Shown one piece after another: positions 32,200-39,808 of a DNA stretch of 41,092 bases (positions are counted from its first letter, which is position 1; each line of letters opens with the position of its first letter). The position numbers and the translations under genes are program-made. Location of the stretch: positions 1 through 41,092 of the forward strand of contig DAOUGC010000087.1 of assembly GCA_034429695.1 (NCBI GenBank), written 5' to 3'. The notes under the pieces are model-generated. The model was not told the origin of the DNA. It was given only the letters and a program-made list of their open reading frames with translations, and searched no databases. The DNA comes from DAOUGC01 sp034429695. GTDB taxonomy: Bacteria; Chloroflexota; Anaerolineae; Anaerolineales; Anaerolineaceae.

Positions 32200-33441
32200 A
32201 TGGACCAAAACGACACCCACGTCGGCCAGGGGGAAATTCCCGAGAACGAGAATAATGAGAATCACAACATGGCTTCGCTGCTCGAGTCCGAGGGGCTCGG
32301 CATCGATTTTCCCCGCCAGGGTGAGATTCGCAGCGGTATGGTTGCCAGCATCAGCCAGGGCCAGATCCTGGTCAGTGTAGGCACCAAATCCGAAGGTATT
32401 ATCACCGGTCGGGAATATGACGCCATCCCCCAGGAAGAACTGCGCGAGCTGAAGGTCGGGCAGGAGATTCCGGTATATGTTGTGAATCCTGAGGATTCCA
32501 ATGGGAATCTGGTGCTTTCTTACATGCGCGCCCGCGAAGAAGTGAGCTGGAAACGCGCAGAAGAGCTGATGGCTTCGAAAGAAAGCTACCACAGCGAGAT
32601 CATTGGTTACAACAAGGGTGGTCTGATTGTTCCTGTGATCGGTCTGCGCGGTTTTGTTCCCGCTTCGCAGATCAGCCTGTCACGCCGCGCTGGCATTTCG
32701 GGTGAGACCCCGGATGCCCGTTGGAGTGAGATGGTCAATCAGGAGATTGACGTTGTGGTGATTGAAGTTGACCGCGAACGCCGCCGCCTGATCCTCTCCG
32801 AGCGCGCCGCCTCCACCGAAACCCGCGAGACCCTCAAGGAACGCGTGATCGATGAGCTGCAGATCGGCGAAATCCGCACCGGCCGTGTCACCTCGCTGGC
32901 TGATTTTGGTGCTTTCGTCAATATTTCCGGCGCAGACGGTCTGGTGCACCTCTCCGAGATTTCCTGGGATCGCATTCAGCATCCTTCCGAGGTGCTGCAG
33001 GTTGGTCAGGAAGTCAAAGTGAAGGTGATCAGCGTTGACCGCGACAAGAAACGCATTGGCCTGTCCATTCGCCAGTTGCTGGAAGACCCCTGGATGCAGC
33101 GCGCCTCGCGCTACCAGCCCGGCATGTTGGTGGAAGGAACCATCACCCGTCTGACCAAGTTCGGTGCGTTTGCCCGCCTTGAGGACGACCTGGAAGGCCT
33201 GATCCACATTTCCGAGATCAGCGAGAAGCGCATTGAGCACCCCAAAGAGGTGCTGCGCGAGGGCGATGTTGTGACCCTGCGCGTGATCAAAGTGGATCCC
33301 GAGAACCACCGCATCGGCCTGTCGCTGCGCAAGGTGGAATCCATGCAGTATGCCGATATGGACTGGCAGACCCTGCTGGATGAGCCTGGCGATGCCCCGG
33401 CGGAACCGCCCGCTGAAGACGGCGCAGAAGACGAAGAGTAA
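32200..33441 (+). CDS. rpsA: 30S ribosomal protein S1 (four S1 domains)
   Basis: An RNA-binding protein that helps mRNA dock on the 30S subunit. The 413 residues contain four S1 (OB-fold) domains at about 41-110, 128-200, 222-292 and 307-377. The last two are the most canonical (TSLADFGAFVNISGADGLVH and TRLTKFGAFARLEDDLEGLI). The tail is acidic (EDGAEDEE). This is shorter than the six-domain E. coli S1 and like the shorter S1 of many Gram-positive-type lineages. The start ATG 32200 is deduced from the promoter position, with GAGGT about 12 nt upstream. It is monocistronic with a strong terminator. Confidence 0.92.
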   Translation: MDQNDTHVGQGEIPENENNENHNMASLLESEGLGIDFPRQGEIRSGMVASISQGQILVSVGTKSEGIITGREYDAIPQEELRELKVGQEIPVYVVNPEDSNGNLVLSYMRAREEVSWKRAEELMASKESYHSEIIGYNKGGLIVPVIGLRGFVPASQISLSRRAGISGETPDARWSEMVNQEIDVVVIEVDRERRRLILSERAASTETRETLKERVIDELQIGEIRTGRVTSLADFGAFVNISGADGLVHLSEISWDRIQHPSEVLQVGQEVKVKVISVDRDKKRIGLSIRQLLEDPWMQRASRYQPGMLVEGTITRLTKFGAFARLEDDLEGLIHISEISEKRIEHPKEVLREGDVVTLRVIKVDPENHRIGLSLRKVESMQYADMDWQTLLDEPGDAPAEPPAEDGAEDEE

Positions 33442-33451
33442 TTGCTTTTTC

Positions 33452-33497
33452 CTCACCCCGGTTAAGCCATTCAGCCTTCCGGGGTGAGTTTTATTTC
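33452..33497 (+). terminator. Terminator of rpsA
   Basis: Stem CTCACCCCGG (33452-33461) with CCGGGGTGAG (33479-33488), a 17-nt loop and the tail TTTTATTTC, 11 bp after the stop. Confidence 0.9.
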
Positions 33498-33617
33498 ACC
33501 TGTCGTACAATCGAGAAGTTGCCCATTACTGTCCCTTCTTCGCCTTCCGTCCCCCAGAACGCCGTCTGGAGCGACCGGAAAACGGAGGAGGGCAGTTGCA
33601 TTGACACGGAGCAGACC

Positions 33618-34742
33618 ATGACCTACATCATTGATGCACATCAGGACCTGGCTTTCAACTCGTTTGTGCTCAAACGCGATTACCGCCGTTCAGTGGCAGA
33701 GACCCGCAAGCTGGACCCGTTCACGGGTGAGCAGGCAAAGATGCTGGGACAGACCACGCTGGGTTACCCTGAGTTCCAGCGCGGGCAAATTGCCCTCATC
33801 ATCGCCACGTTGTTTATTGCTCCCCGCCGCTATAACGAAGGCTTCACGGAACAGTCTTACGGGGATTTCAATGAGGCTCATCGGCTGATTTTGCAGCAGA
33901 TCGATTTTTACAAACGCTGGGCACAGGACAACCCCACCATGTTCAGGGTGATCACTGACCGCGCCGGGTTGGAAGCGCACTTGAAGGAGTGGGAGACACC
34001 GGCATATCTGCCTGTGCACGCAGAGGAAGACGGCAAACCTGCAGTCACCCACCCGGTGGGGCTGGTGATGTCCATTGAAGGCGCTGAGGGCATCGGCAGC
34101 CTGGCGCAGTTTGACGAATACTACGAGTGCGGTGTGCGCCTGGTGGGGCCGGTGTGGATGGGCGGACGGCTGTGCGGCGGCACGCGTGAAGGTGGGGGGT
34201 TCACCGATGAAGGCTACGCCGTGCTGGATAAGCTGGCGAGCCTGGGTTACACGGCAGATATTGCCCACATGAATGAAAAATCTGCCCTGACTGCGCTGGA
34301 CCGCTATGAAGGCAATATCATTGCCAGTCACGCCAATGCGCGCGCGCTGGTAAAGGGTGACAGCGGCGAACGCCACCTGACCGATCCCACTCTGCGGCGT
34401 TTGATCGAACGCGACGGTGTGGTGGGTCTGTTGCCGTTCAACCGCTTTTTGGACGCCACATGGCAGCGCGGCGACAGCCGCCACGCAGTGACGCTGGAAA
34501 CGCTGGTGGCGCACGTTGACCATATTTGCCAGCTCGCCGGTGATTCGCGCCATGTCGGCATCGGCTCCGATTTTGACGGCGGTTTTGGCTATCCTGATAT
34601 TCCTGAGGAAATGAACGATATTTCGGACCTGCAACTGATCTCCCCGATGCTGCTGGAACGGGGTTATACTGAGGGCGACGTCGAGAATATCTTCAATCGC
34701 AATTGGCGCCGCATCCTGGAAAGGACGCTTCCCTCCGCATGA
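33618..34742 (+). CDS. Membrane dipeptidase-type peptidase, family M19
   Basis: A zinc-dependent amidohydrolase-fold dipeptidase; bacterial members cleave dipeptides, including D-amino-acid-containing ones. The 374-residue protein shows the metal ligands of the family: DAHQDL (HxD) at the N-terminus, VMSIEGAEGIG (bridging Glu), IASHANARAL (His) and HVGIGSDFDGGFG (Asp). The ATG at 33618 follows GGAG by 6 nt; upstream in-frame codons give a non-family N-terminus. No signal peptide is seen, so it is probably cytoplasmic. The stop overlaps the next gene's start (ATGA). The physiological substrate is not deducible. Confidence 0.92.
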   Translation: MTYIIDAHQDLAFNSFVLKRDYRRSVAETRKLDPFTGEQAKMLGQTTLGYPEFQRGQIALIIATLFIAPRRYNEGFTEQSYGDFNEAHRLILQQIDFYKRWAQDNPTMFRVITDRAGLEAHLKEWETPAYLPVHAEEDGKPAVTHPVGLVMSIEGAEGIGSLAQFDEYYECGVRLVGPVWMGGRLCGGTREGGGFTDEGYAVLDKLASLGYTADIAHMNEKSALTALDRYEGNIIASHANARALVKGDSGERHLTDPTLRRLIERDGVVGLLPFNRFLDATWQRGDSRHAVTLETLVAHVDHICQLAGDSRHVGIGSDFDGGFGYPDIPEEMNDISDLQLISPMLLERGYTEGDVENIFNRNWRRILERTLPSA

Positions 34743-35257
34743 GTGAACCTGCCTCTGTAGAAGACCAGTCCACTCCCACCACACAGACCTTTTCCACTGA
34801 CACCCGTCCGTATTCACGGCGGCGGGTACAGGTGGGGCTGACCGTGACCCTGCTCGGGTTTGCAATCTTTTTAATCGGCATTCGCCCGGATGTATTCGGT
34901 CTGGACCGCAGCCCGATCATCGGTTTTGTGCAGGTGGCGGTGTTTTTGGTGGGTCTGGCAATCATCTGTCTGGGGGGGTATTTAAGCCTGATGTCCCTGT
35001 GGAAGAATCAGGAACTGACCATTGCCGTGGATTTTGGGGTGCGTTTTGTTGCCACGGGCTATCTGATCACCGTATTCACCGGCATGGCTGACGTGTTTGG
35101 TTTTGGCAGCCACCTGCTGCCCAGCGTGCCGTTTTTTGGGCCGTGGCAGGCGCGTGGGGTGATGCTTGGACAGTTGATCATTGCAATCGGTTTTCTGTTG
35201 CTCATCCCGTATTCGCGTCACAGCCTGACAGCAGGACGCTTTCAGCGGAAAAAATAA
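34739..35257 (+). CDS. Small four-helix membrane protein, function unknown
   Basis: A 172-residue protein with a polar N-terminus (about 1-30, Ser/Thr/Pro-rich) and four predicted membrane helices (about 35-52, 64-88, 98-118, 140-160). I do not recognise the family. The ATG overlaps the dipeptidase stop by 4 nt, so the two are translationally coupled and probably act together or are at least co-regulated. Confidence 0.8.
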   Translation: MSEPASVEDQSTPTTQTFSTDTRPYSRRRVQVGLTVTLLGFAIFLIGIRPDVFGLDRSPIIGFVQVAVFLVGLAIICLGGYLSLMSLWKNQELTIAVDFGVRFVATGYLITVFTGMADVFGFGSHLLPSVPFFGPWQARGVMLGQLIIAIGFLLLIPYSRHSLTAGRFQRKK

Positions 35258-35292
35258 GCTGGTTTGCTGGATCTTCACGAGTGGTGAATGTT

Positions 35293-35326
35293 ATCGGGTT
35301 GGATGGCTTCCAACCCGATGTTTGTT
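35293..35326 (+). terminator. Terminator after the dipeptidase/membrane-protein pair
   Basis: An 11-bp perfect stem ATCGGGTTGGA (35293-35303) with its complement at 35309-35319, a 5-nt loop, then a T-rich tail (GTTTGTTTC). It lies 35 bp beyond the stop. Confidence 0.8.
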
Positions 35327-35357
35327 TCCGGCAGAAAATGTGCACATATTATCCCGG

Positions 35358-35385
35358 TTGACTCACAGGGTGAATCTCATATAAT
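35358..35385 (+). promoter_or_regulatory. Promoter of the kinase/chaperone gene cluster
   Basis: TTGACT (35358-35363) and TATAAT (35380-35385), 16 bases apart. The start would be near 35392, giving a long leader of about 217 nt before the kinase ATG. Confidence 0.8.
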
Positions 35386-35490
35386 AACCATTGCCGTTCC
35401 TTTCAAACATCCCCGCAAGTCAACAGCACAGGCCCATTGTTTTTCATTCGGGACGTTTCCGACAGACCTGAAATGAAGATGGGGAATACA

Positions 35491-35550
35491 ATGGAACCGT
35501 GGACGTACGTACGGATGGAACCAGTGGATCTGATTGCCACCCCGGCATGA
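35491..35550 (+). CDS. Possible 19-residue leader peptide in the kinase leader
   Basis: A short frame (MEPWTYVRMEPVDLIATPA) with GGGGAA 4 nt before its ATG, lying in the transcribed leader between the promoter and the kinase gene. It could be a regulatory upstream frame or chance. No stem-loop pair typical of an attenuator was recognised. Confidence 0.25.
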   Translation: MEPWTYVRMEPVDLIATPA

Positions 35551-35608
35551 TTTGGAACCACCACCGGATTTGACACCATCAATTGTTTACCGTTGAGGCA
35601 GGCTTTGG

Positions 35609-36694
35609 ATGAGCATATTACAGGATGATCAGGTAATCAATAATACCTATACGGTGGAACGCTTTTTGGGGGAGGGCGCATTTGCCGAGGTTTATCGCGT
35701 TCGTCACCGCTTTCTGGGGCGTCAGGCCATGAAGGTCTTTAAACTGGCCGGGCTGACCATGAACGAGGTCGAAGAGCAGCTCAGTGAAGCGGTCATCCTC
35801 TCGCAGATCAACCACCCCAACATCATCCGCGTGTTTGACGCCAACATCTTTGAGGACGAAGGCCGCATGTACGGGTTCTTCGTCATGGAGTACATTTCCG
35901 GCGGCAGCCTGCACCAGTTTTGGAACTCGTTTGGCGCCAAACTGGTGCCCATGGATACCACCGTGGATATCATGCGCCAGATCTGCCGTGGGGTGGCGGT
36001 GGCGCACAGCACCGAACCACCCATCATTCACCGTGATTTGAAACCCCAGAATATTCTGGTGGGTTACGACGGGGCGGGTGTGCGTGTGCGGGTGAGCGAC
36101 TTTGGCCTGGCAAAGCGTGCCAACCCGCTCACCCTGCTGGTCAGCAGTCGCGGTACGTTGATTTTTAAAGCGCCCGAGACTTTCAAGGATACCCAGGGTG
36201 ATTCCTGCACGGGCGACGTGTGGGCGCTGGGGTGCATCCTGTACATGCTGCTTACCGACCAGTTGCCGTATACCGAACTGACCGAGAACAAGGACGCTCC
36301 GCGGTTTGACCTGCCCTTGCGCCTGCCTTCTGATTTCAACATATCGGTGGACGATGCGCTGGAATGCATTGCGGTGAAGGCGCTGGCGTTAAACCCGGCT
36401 GAGCGTTACCCATCAGCGCGTGAGATGCTGGCGGACCTCGAAGCCTGGAGTCCGCGTCCACGGCGGAAAAATGTGCCGGAGTCACAATCCACCAAAGCCG
36501 TGATCGGAGCTGCATCCAGCCTGGATGAAGAACAGGCTCAGGCATTGATCGATCAGGCGTTTGAGATGGCGGTGCATCCCGAAAAGCTCAATGAGGCGTG
36601 TGACTTAATGGAGCAGGCTTTTAATAAGTGGCCCGCTTTTCGCTCGCTGTATGAAAATCGGCTGCGTTTGTGGCGCAAGGGTATTGTTACCTGA
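35609..36694 (+). CDS. Serine/threonine protein kinase (Hanks type)
   Basis: A eukaryotic-like kinase of 361 residues. All key motifs are present: the glycine loop GEGAFAEVY (about 21-29), VAIK-like Lys in AMKVF, HRDLKPQN (catalytic loop), DFGLAKR (Mg-binding), the KAPETF activation-segment end and DVWALGCILYML. The C-terminal ~75 residues (DEEQAQALIDQAFEMAVHPE onward) look like a TPR-type helical pair, not PASTA or membrane segments, so the kinase is cytoplasmic. It heads a co-directional cluster with the zinc-ribbon/RDD, GrpE-like and Hsp70-like genes. Its targets are probably partners in that cluster, by inference only. Confidence 0.93.
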   Translation: MSILQDDQVINNTYTVERFLGEGAFAEVYRVRHRFLGRQAMKVFKLAGLTMNEVEEQLSEAVILSQINHPNIIRVFDANIFEDEGRMYGFFVMEYISGGSLHQFWNSFGAKLVPMDTTVDIMRQICRGVAVAHSTEPPIIHRDLKPQNILVGYDGAGVRVRVSDFGLAKRANPLTLLVSSRGTLIFKAPETFKDTQGDSCTGDVWALGCILYMLLTDQLPYTELTENKDAPRFDLPLRLPSDFNISVDDALECIAVKALALNPAERYPSAREMLADLEAWSPRPRRKNVPESQSTKAVIGAASSLDEEQAQALIDQAFEMAVHPEKLNEACDLMEQAFNKWPAFRSLYENRLRLWRKGIVT

Positions 36695-36782
36695 GAACAG
36701 CGCCATCCGCCCCCGTGCATGCATAACAGGCTGTCGCCGGATGACCGGTGCGGCATGAAACTGGTAATGGAAAGGTTGGCAT

Positions 36783-39110
36783 ATGCAGGCGTTTTATTCC
36801 ACAGGAGAGAACGACGCTCGAGGTGATCTGATCTCACTGTTTACCCCGGACCTGTACGCCGGGAACCCCTTCAGGTTGCTCGAGCTGCCAGCAGTTAGCA
36901 ACATGCGCGACGTTGACCGGCGCATGCGCGAGATCCAGGTGGCGCAGCGCACCGGCGTTGAACTGCCGCCCGGTGCTGGCAGGGCGCTTCCGCTGCCGGT
37001 GCATGCAGACCTGTTTCCATACTCCGAGGCGGCTGAGTCTTTGCGCGAGCCTGCCCGCCGTTTCTTGAGCTGGTTGTTCTGGTTCTGGCCCCTGACCCCG
37101 GATAATGATGAAGCGCTTGGGGCATTGTGTGAAAGCGACTTTGAACATGCCACCGACCTGTGGCAGGAAGCCGCATCCGAAAATGACTCTGTGCGCAGGG
37201 TGATCGGACGGCACAACCTGGCAGTGTTTGCGCATGCCATGGCGTTGGATATCGAACGGCGCCTGGAGGAGACCCCATCACAAGCGGCGTTGCGCAGCCT
37301 GAGCATTTACTGGAACCGCTCTTACAAACGCTGGACCGAACTGGCTGCCGACGAGACTTTCTGGGTTCTGCTCAATCAACGCGTGGTGGATGAACAGGAC
37401 CCCCGCCTCACCGTCTCGATTGTGGATGAACTGCGCTCGCAATTACCGCTGGGCTTGATGCTGATCAACGCCAACTTTGCCGCACAACTGGCTGATCGCG
37501 AGGACGGTCTGGATGATGCCATGCGGCATCTCGAAATTGTACGCTCCTCCGGCTTTGACCACAGTATTCAAATGGAAGCCCTCACGGCGGCCATCTCGGG
37601 CATGCGTGAACGTGTGCGCACCTTTTTGCAGGTCACCCGCGAGCGCATTGATGAAAACCCCCTGCATGGATTGCAACTGGGTGAAAAGCTGGTGGATCAG
37701 TGTGCGCCGCTGCTGCGGGTGGTGGACGTTTTTCTGCCTGAAGATGAGCCTGAACGCGAAGCCCTGCACGACCAGGTGGTGGATACCATTCGCACCTGCA
37801 TGCTGGCGTATGCCCGCCGTACCGAGGATTGGCTTGGGGTGAAGGGTCTGGCGGAACGCGCGCGTGGGATTGCCGCCGGTGATACCATGAAGGAACGCCT
37901 CGACGCCGACCTGCGCGACCTGGATAACAACGCCCAGAGCGGCAATGACTGGTACTCGCCCGGCTACTGGGAGCTTCCGCAGCCGGTGCTGGACCGCATG
38001 GAAGAGGCGCACACCATGATGGAGCAGCGCAATTGGTTTGCGATCATTGCCCTTCTGGAGAGCGTCCTGCTCATGCCAGAACTGCAGCCCGCCCAGCGAG
38101 AGATTGTCAATCGTTCGCTGGCGACCTCCATTAACATGAATGTGGCTGACCGGCTTAACAACCTGATGGACAGCGTTGTGGGTGAACCGCCCCTCATCCG
38201 GCGCATGCGCGAAAGCGGCATGGTGGGTTCGGCGCGTTTCCGCCTGACGCAGCAAGCCATGGCTGGCGGAGACATCAACGGCGCCATGGCGCGCGGGCAG
38301 TTGTACTGCATGGTGTGCGGTGAAAAGCCCCGTGACCCTTACACCATCACCCACGACGGTATGGACATCCTTGTGTGCGAAAACTGTCACGAAGAGGACC
38401 GCCAGTTCAAGGCAGATGCGCATCAGCAAATGCTGGCGTTGCTGCCGGTATGCTGGGCAGATCTGCAAAGGGCAAAGGCGCTGGATGCAAACAACCCGGG
38501 CATTGATTCAAACATTGAAGGTGTGCGCGACCTGGCTGACAATCTGGAGGTTAATCTGAATGCTCCGGTGCGCCAAAGCCCACTGGTAAGCCAGTCTGTC
38601 GCATCAACCTCGCAGACTTCACCGGCTTTTGAGCCGTCCTACGAGACGGGACCCACACCGGGCAGTTCTTCCGCGGGTACGGTGGTCAAGGCTGCCAAAA
38701 AGACCAGCCGTCCGGGCGATCCGGCAAAAGCGGGAGCGCACATCGGCGCTGGCATCGTGGATTTGATCGTCGGCGGGGGGGTGGGTTTCCTGCTGGGACC
38801 AGTGCTGGCACGCATGTTTGGGCAAATTGACTACTGGTTCTTCTTTGTGCTGTGCCTGTACCTGGTACAGATGGCGCAATATGTGTTGTTCAGGCGCACG
38901 CTGGGCGAGGTGATCGCCAAGGTGCGCGTGGTGGATTATCGCATGTTGAATCACATGAGCTTCCTGCAGGCTGTGTGGCGGCCGCTGGTGTTCTTTGGGC
39001 CCATGGCGTTTCACTGGCTGGGGATTTTCCTGCCGGTGTTGTCACTGGTGACCAAAGATAACCGCGGGCTGCATGATTATCTGTCCGGAACGCTGCTGGT
39101 ATACAATTAA
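36783..39110 (+). CDS. Large zinc-ribbon and RDD-domain membrane protein, possible J-like N-terminus
   Basis: A 775-residue protein. The N-terminal region (about 18-160: NPFRLLELPAVSNMRDVDRR, then PARRFLSWLFWFWPLTPDND) has a helical layout reminiscent of J-domain-like proteins but lacks the HPD tripeptide, so it is not a canonical DnaJ. A long helical, TPR-like middle follows. A zinc ribbon has Cys509, Cys512, Cys532 and Cys535 (CMVC...CENC), then a Ser/Thr/Pro linker (about 570-640). The C-terminus is an RDD membrane domain (about 650-775). The ATG at 36783 follows GGAAAGG. It lies between a kinase and GrpE-/Hsp70-like genes, suggesting it places that chaperone set at the membrane. Confidence 0.75.
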   Translation: MQAFYSTGENDARGDLISLFTPDLYAGNPFRLLELPAVSNMRDVDRRMREIQVAQRTGVELPPGAGRALPLPVHADLFPYSEAAESLREPARRFLSWLFWFWPLTPDNDEALGALCESDFEHATDLWQEAASENDSVRRVIGRHNLAVFAHAMALDIERRLEETPSQAALRSLSIYWNRSYKRWTELAADETFWVLLNQRVVDEQDPRLTVSIVDELRSQLPLGLMLINANFAAQLADREDGLDDAMRHLEIVRSSGFDHSIQMEALTAAISGMRERVRTFLQVTRERIDENPLHGLQLGEKLVDQCAPLLRVVDVFLPEDEPEREALHDQVVDTIRTCMLAYARRTEDWLGVKGLAERARGIAAGDTMKERLDADLRDLDNNAQSGNDWYSPGYWELPQPVLDRMEEAHTMMEQRNWFAIIALLESVLLMPELQPAQREIVNRSLATSINMNVADRLNNLMDSVVGEPPLIRRMRESGMVGSARFRLTQQAMAGGDINGAMARGQLYCMVCGEKPRDPYTITHDGMDILVCENCHEEDRQFKADAHQQMLALLPVCWADLQRAKALDANNPGIDSNIEGVRDLADNLEVNLNAPVRQSPLVSQSVASTSQTSPAFEPSYETGPTPGSSSAGTVVKAAKKTSRPGDPAKAGAHIGAGIVDLIVGGGVGFLLGPVLARMFGQIDYWFFFVLCLYLVQMAQYVLFRRTLGEVIAKVRVVDYRMLNHMSFLQAVWRPLVFFGPMAFHWLGIFLPVLSLVTKDNRGLHDYLSGTLLVYN

Positions 39111-39145
39111 TAACTCCAGGGATTACATTGAAGGAAGGCGGCAGT

Positions 39146-39808
39146 ATGATGGCAAGAAGAAGGGTACGCCGGGTGACGGTGGTGGTTAACGGCAGTGAAC
39201 CCGGCATGGAAACCGATCGCACATTTGCGGGCTATGTGCGCAGGGCGCTGTATGAGAGTTCTGTGCGCATGGAACACCCGCTGCGGAATTATGAACTGGA
39301 AGACATGGTGGCCGGTGTGGTGGCCATTGCCGAACGGGCATTGCCTGTGCTGGCGGCGCGCCAGGCGGCAGCTTCAACCTCTGCGGTGGACCCACAACTG
39401 GCAGAACAGGTGCGCCAGGATGAAGCCTTTCAGCGTGAGCAATTGCGGCTGATGGCCACCATCTGCACCGGGTTGTGGCGCGCACAGCAAAACCTGAACG
39501 AACTGGAGAGTGACGCCAGCGATAAAGCCCGCCGCGCTGCCCGCCATGTGTCATCGGTGATGGATTTCATCACCCAGTCAGGCTATTCCATTCACGACCA
39601 TACCCGCCAGGCATACGACCCCGGCATGAACCTTAATGTACTCACCTTTGAGCCGCGTTCCGATCTGACGCGCGAGGTGGTCACTGAAACCCTCAAGCCT
39701 TCGGTGTATTATCAGGAGCACTGCATTCAGGTGGGTGATGTGATTGTGGGTACGCCCGCCCAGCCCGGGCAGGATGGGGTGGACGATGCGACCGGAGGTA
39801 CGGAATGA
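39146..39808 (+). CDS. GrpE-like protein, putative nucleotide exchange factor
   Basis: A 220-residue protein with a helical N-terminal half, predicted coiled coil at about 90-150, and a C-terminal beta-rich piece (YDPGMNLNVLTFEP and TLKPSVYYQEHCIQVGDVIV). The order (long helix, then PG-x-V...KPS.YY...G-x-VIVGTP) recalls GrpE's coiled coil plus beta wing, but identity is too low to be certain by eye. The ATG at 39146 is preferred, with AAGGAAGG upstream. The stop overlaps the Hsp70-like start (ATGA), the arrangement expected for an exchange factor and its Hsp70. Alternative: an unrelated Hsp70-cofactor family. Confidence 0.55.
   Translation: MMARRRVRRVTVVVNGSEPGMETDRTFAGYVRRALYESSVRMEHPLRNYELEDMVAGVVAIAERALPVLAARQAAASTSAVDPQLAEQVRQDEAFQREQLRLMATICTGLWRAQQNLNELESDASDKARRAARHVSSVMDFITQSGYSIHDHTRQAYDPGMNLNVLTFEPRSDLTREVVTETLKPSVYYQEHCIQVGDVIVGTPAQPGQDGVDDATGGTE

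Noticed and set aside
33690..34865. Minus-strand frame of 391 codons opposite the M19 dipeptidase
   Set aside because: The dipeptidase motifs on the plus strand are intact; the reverse translation is His/Gln-rich without a recognisable domain.
36783..37260. Calling the N-terminus of the 775-residue protein a DnaJ domain
   Set aside because: The helical layout is suggestive but the diagnostic HPD tripeptide is missing, so only a J-like possibility is reported.
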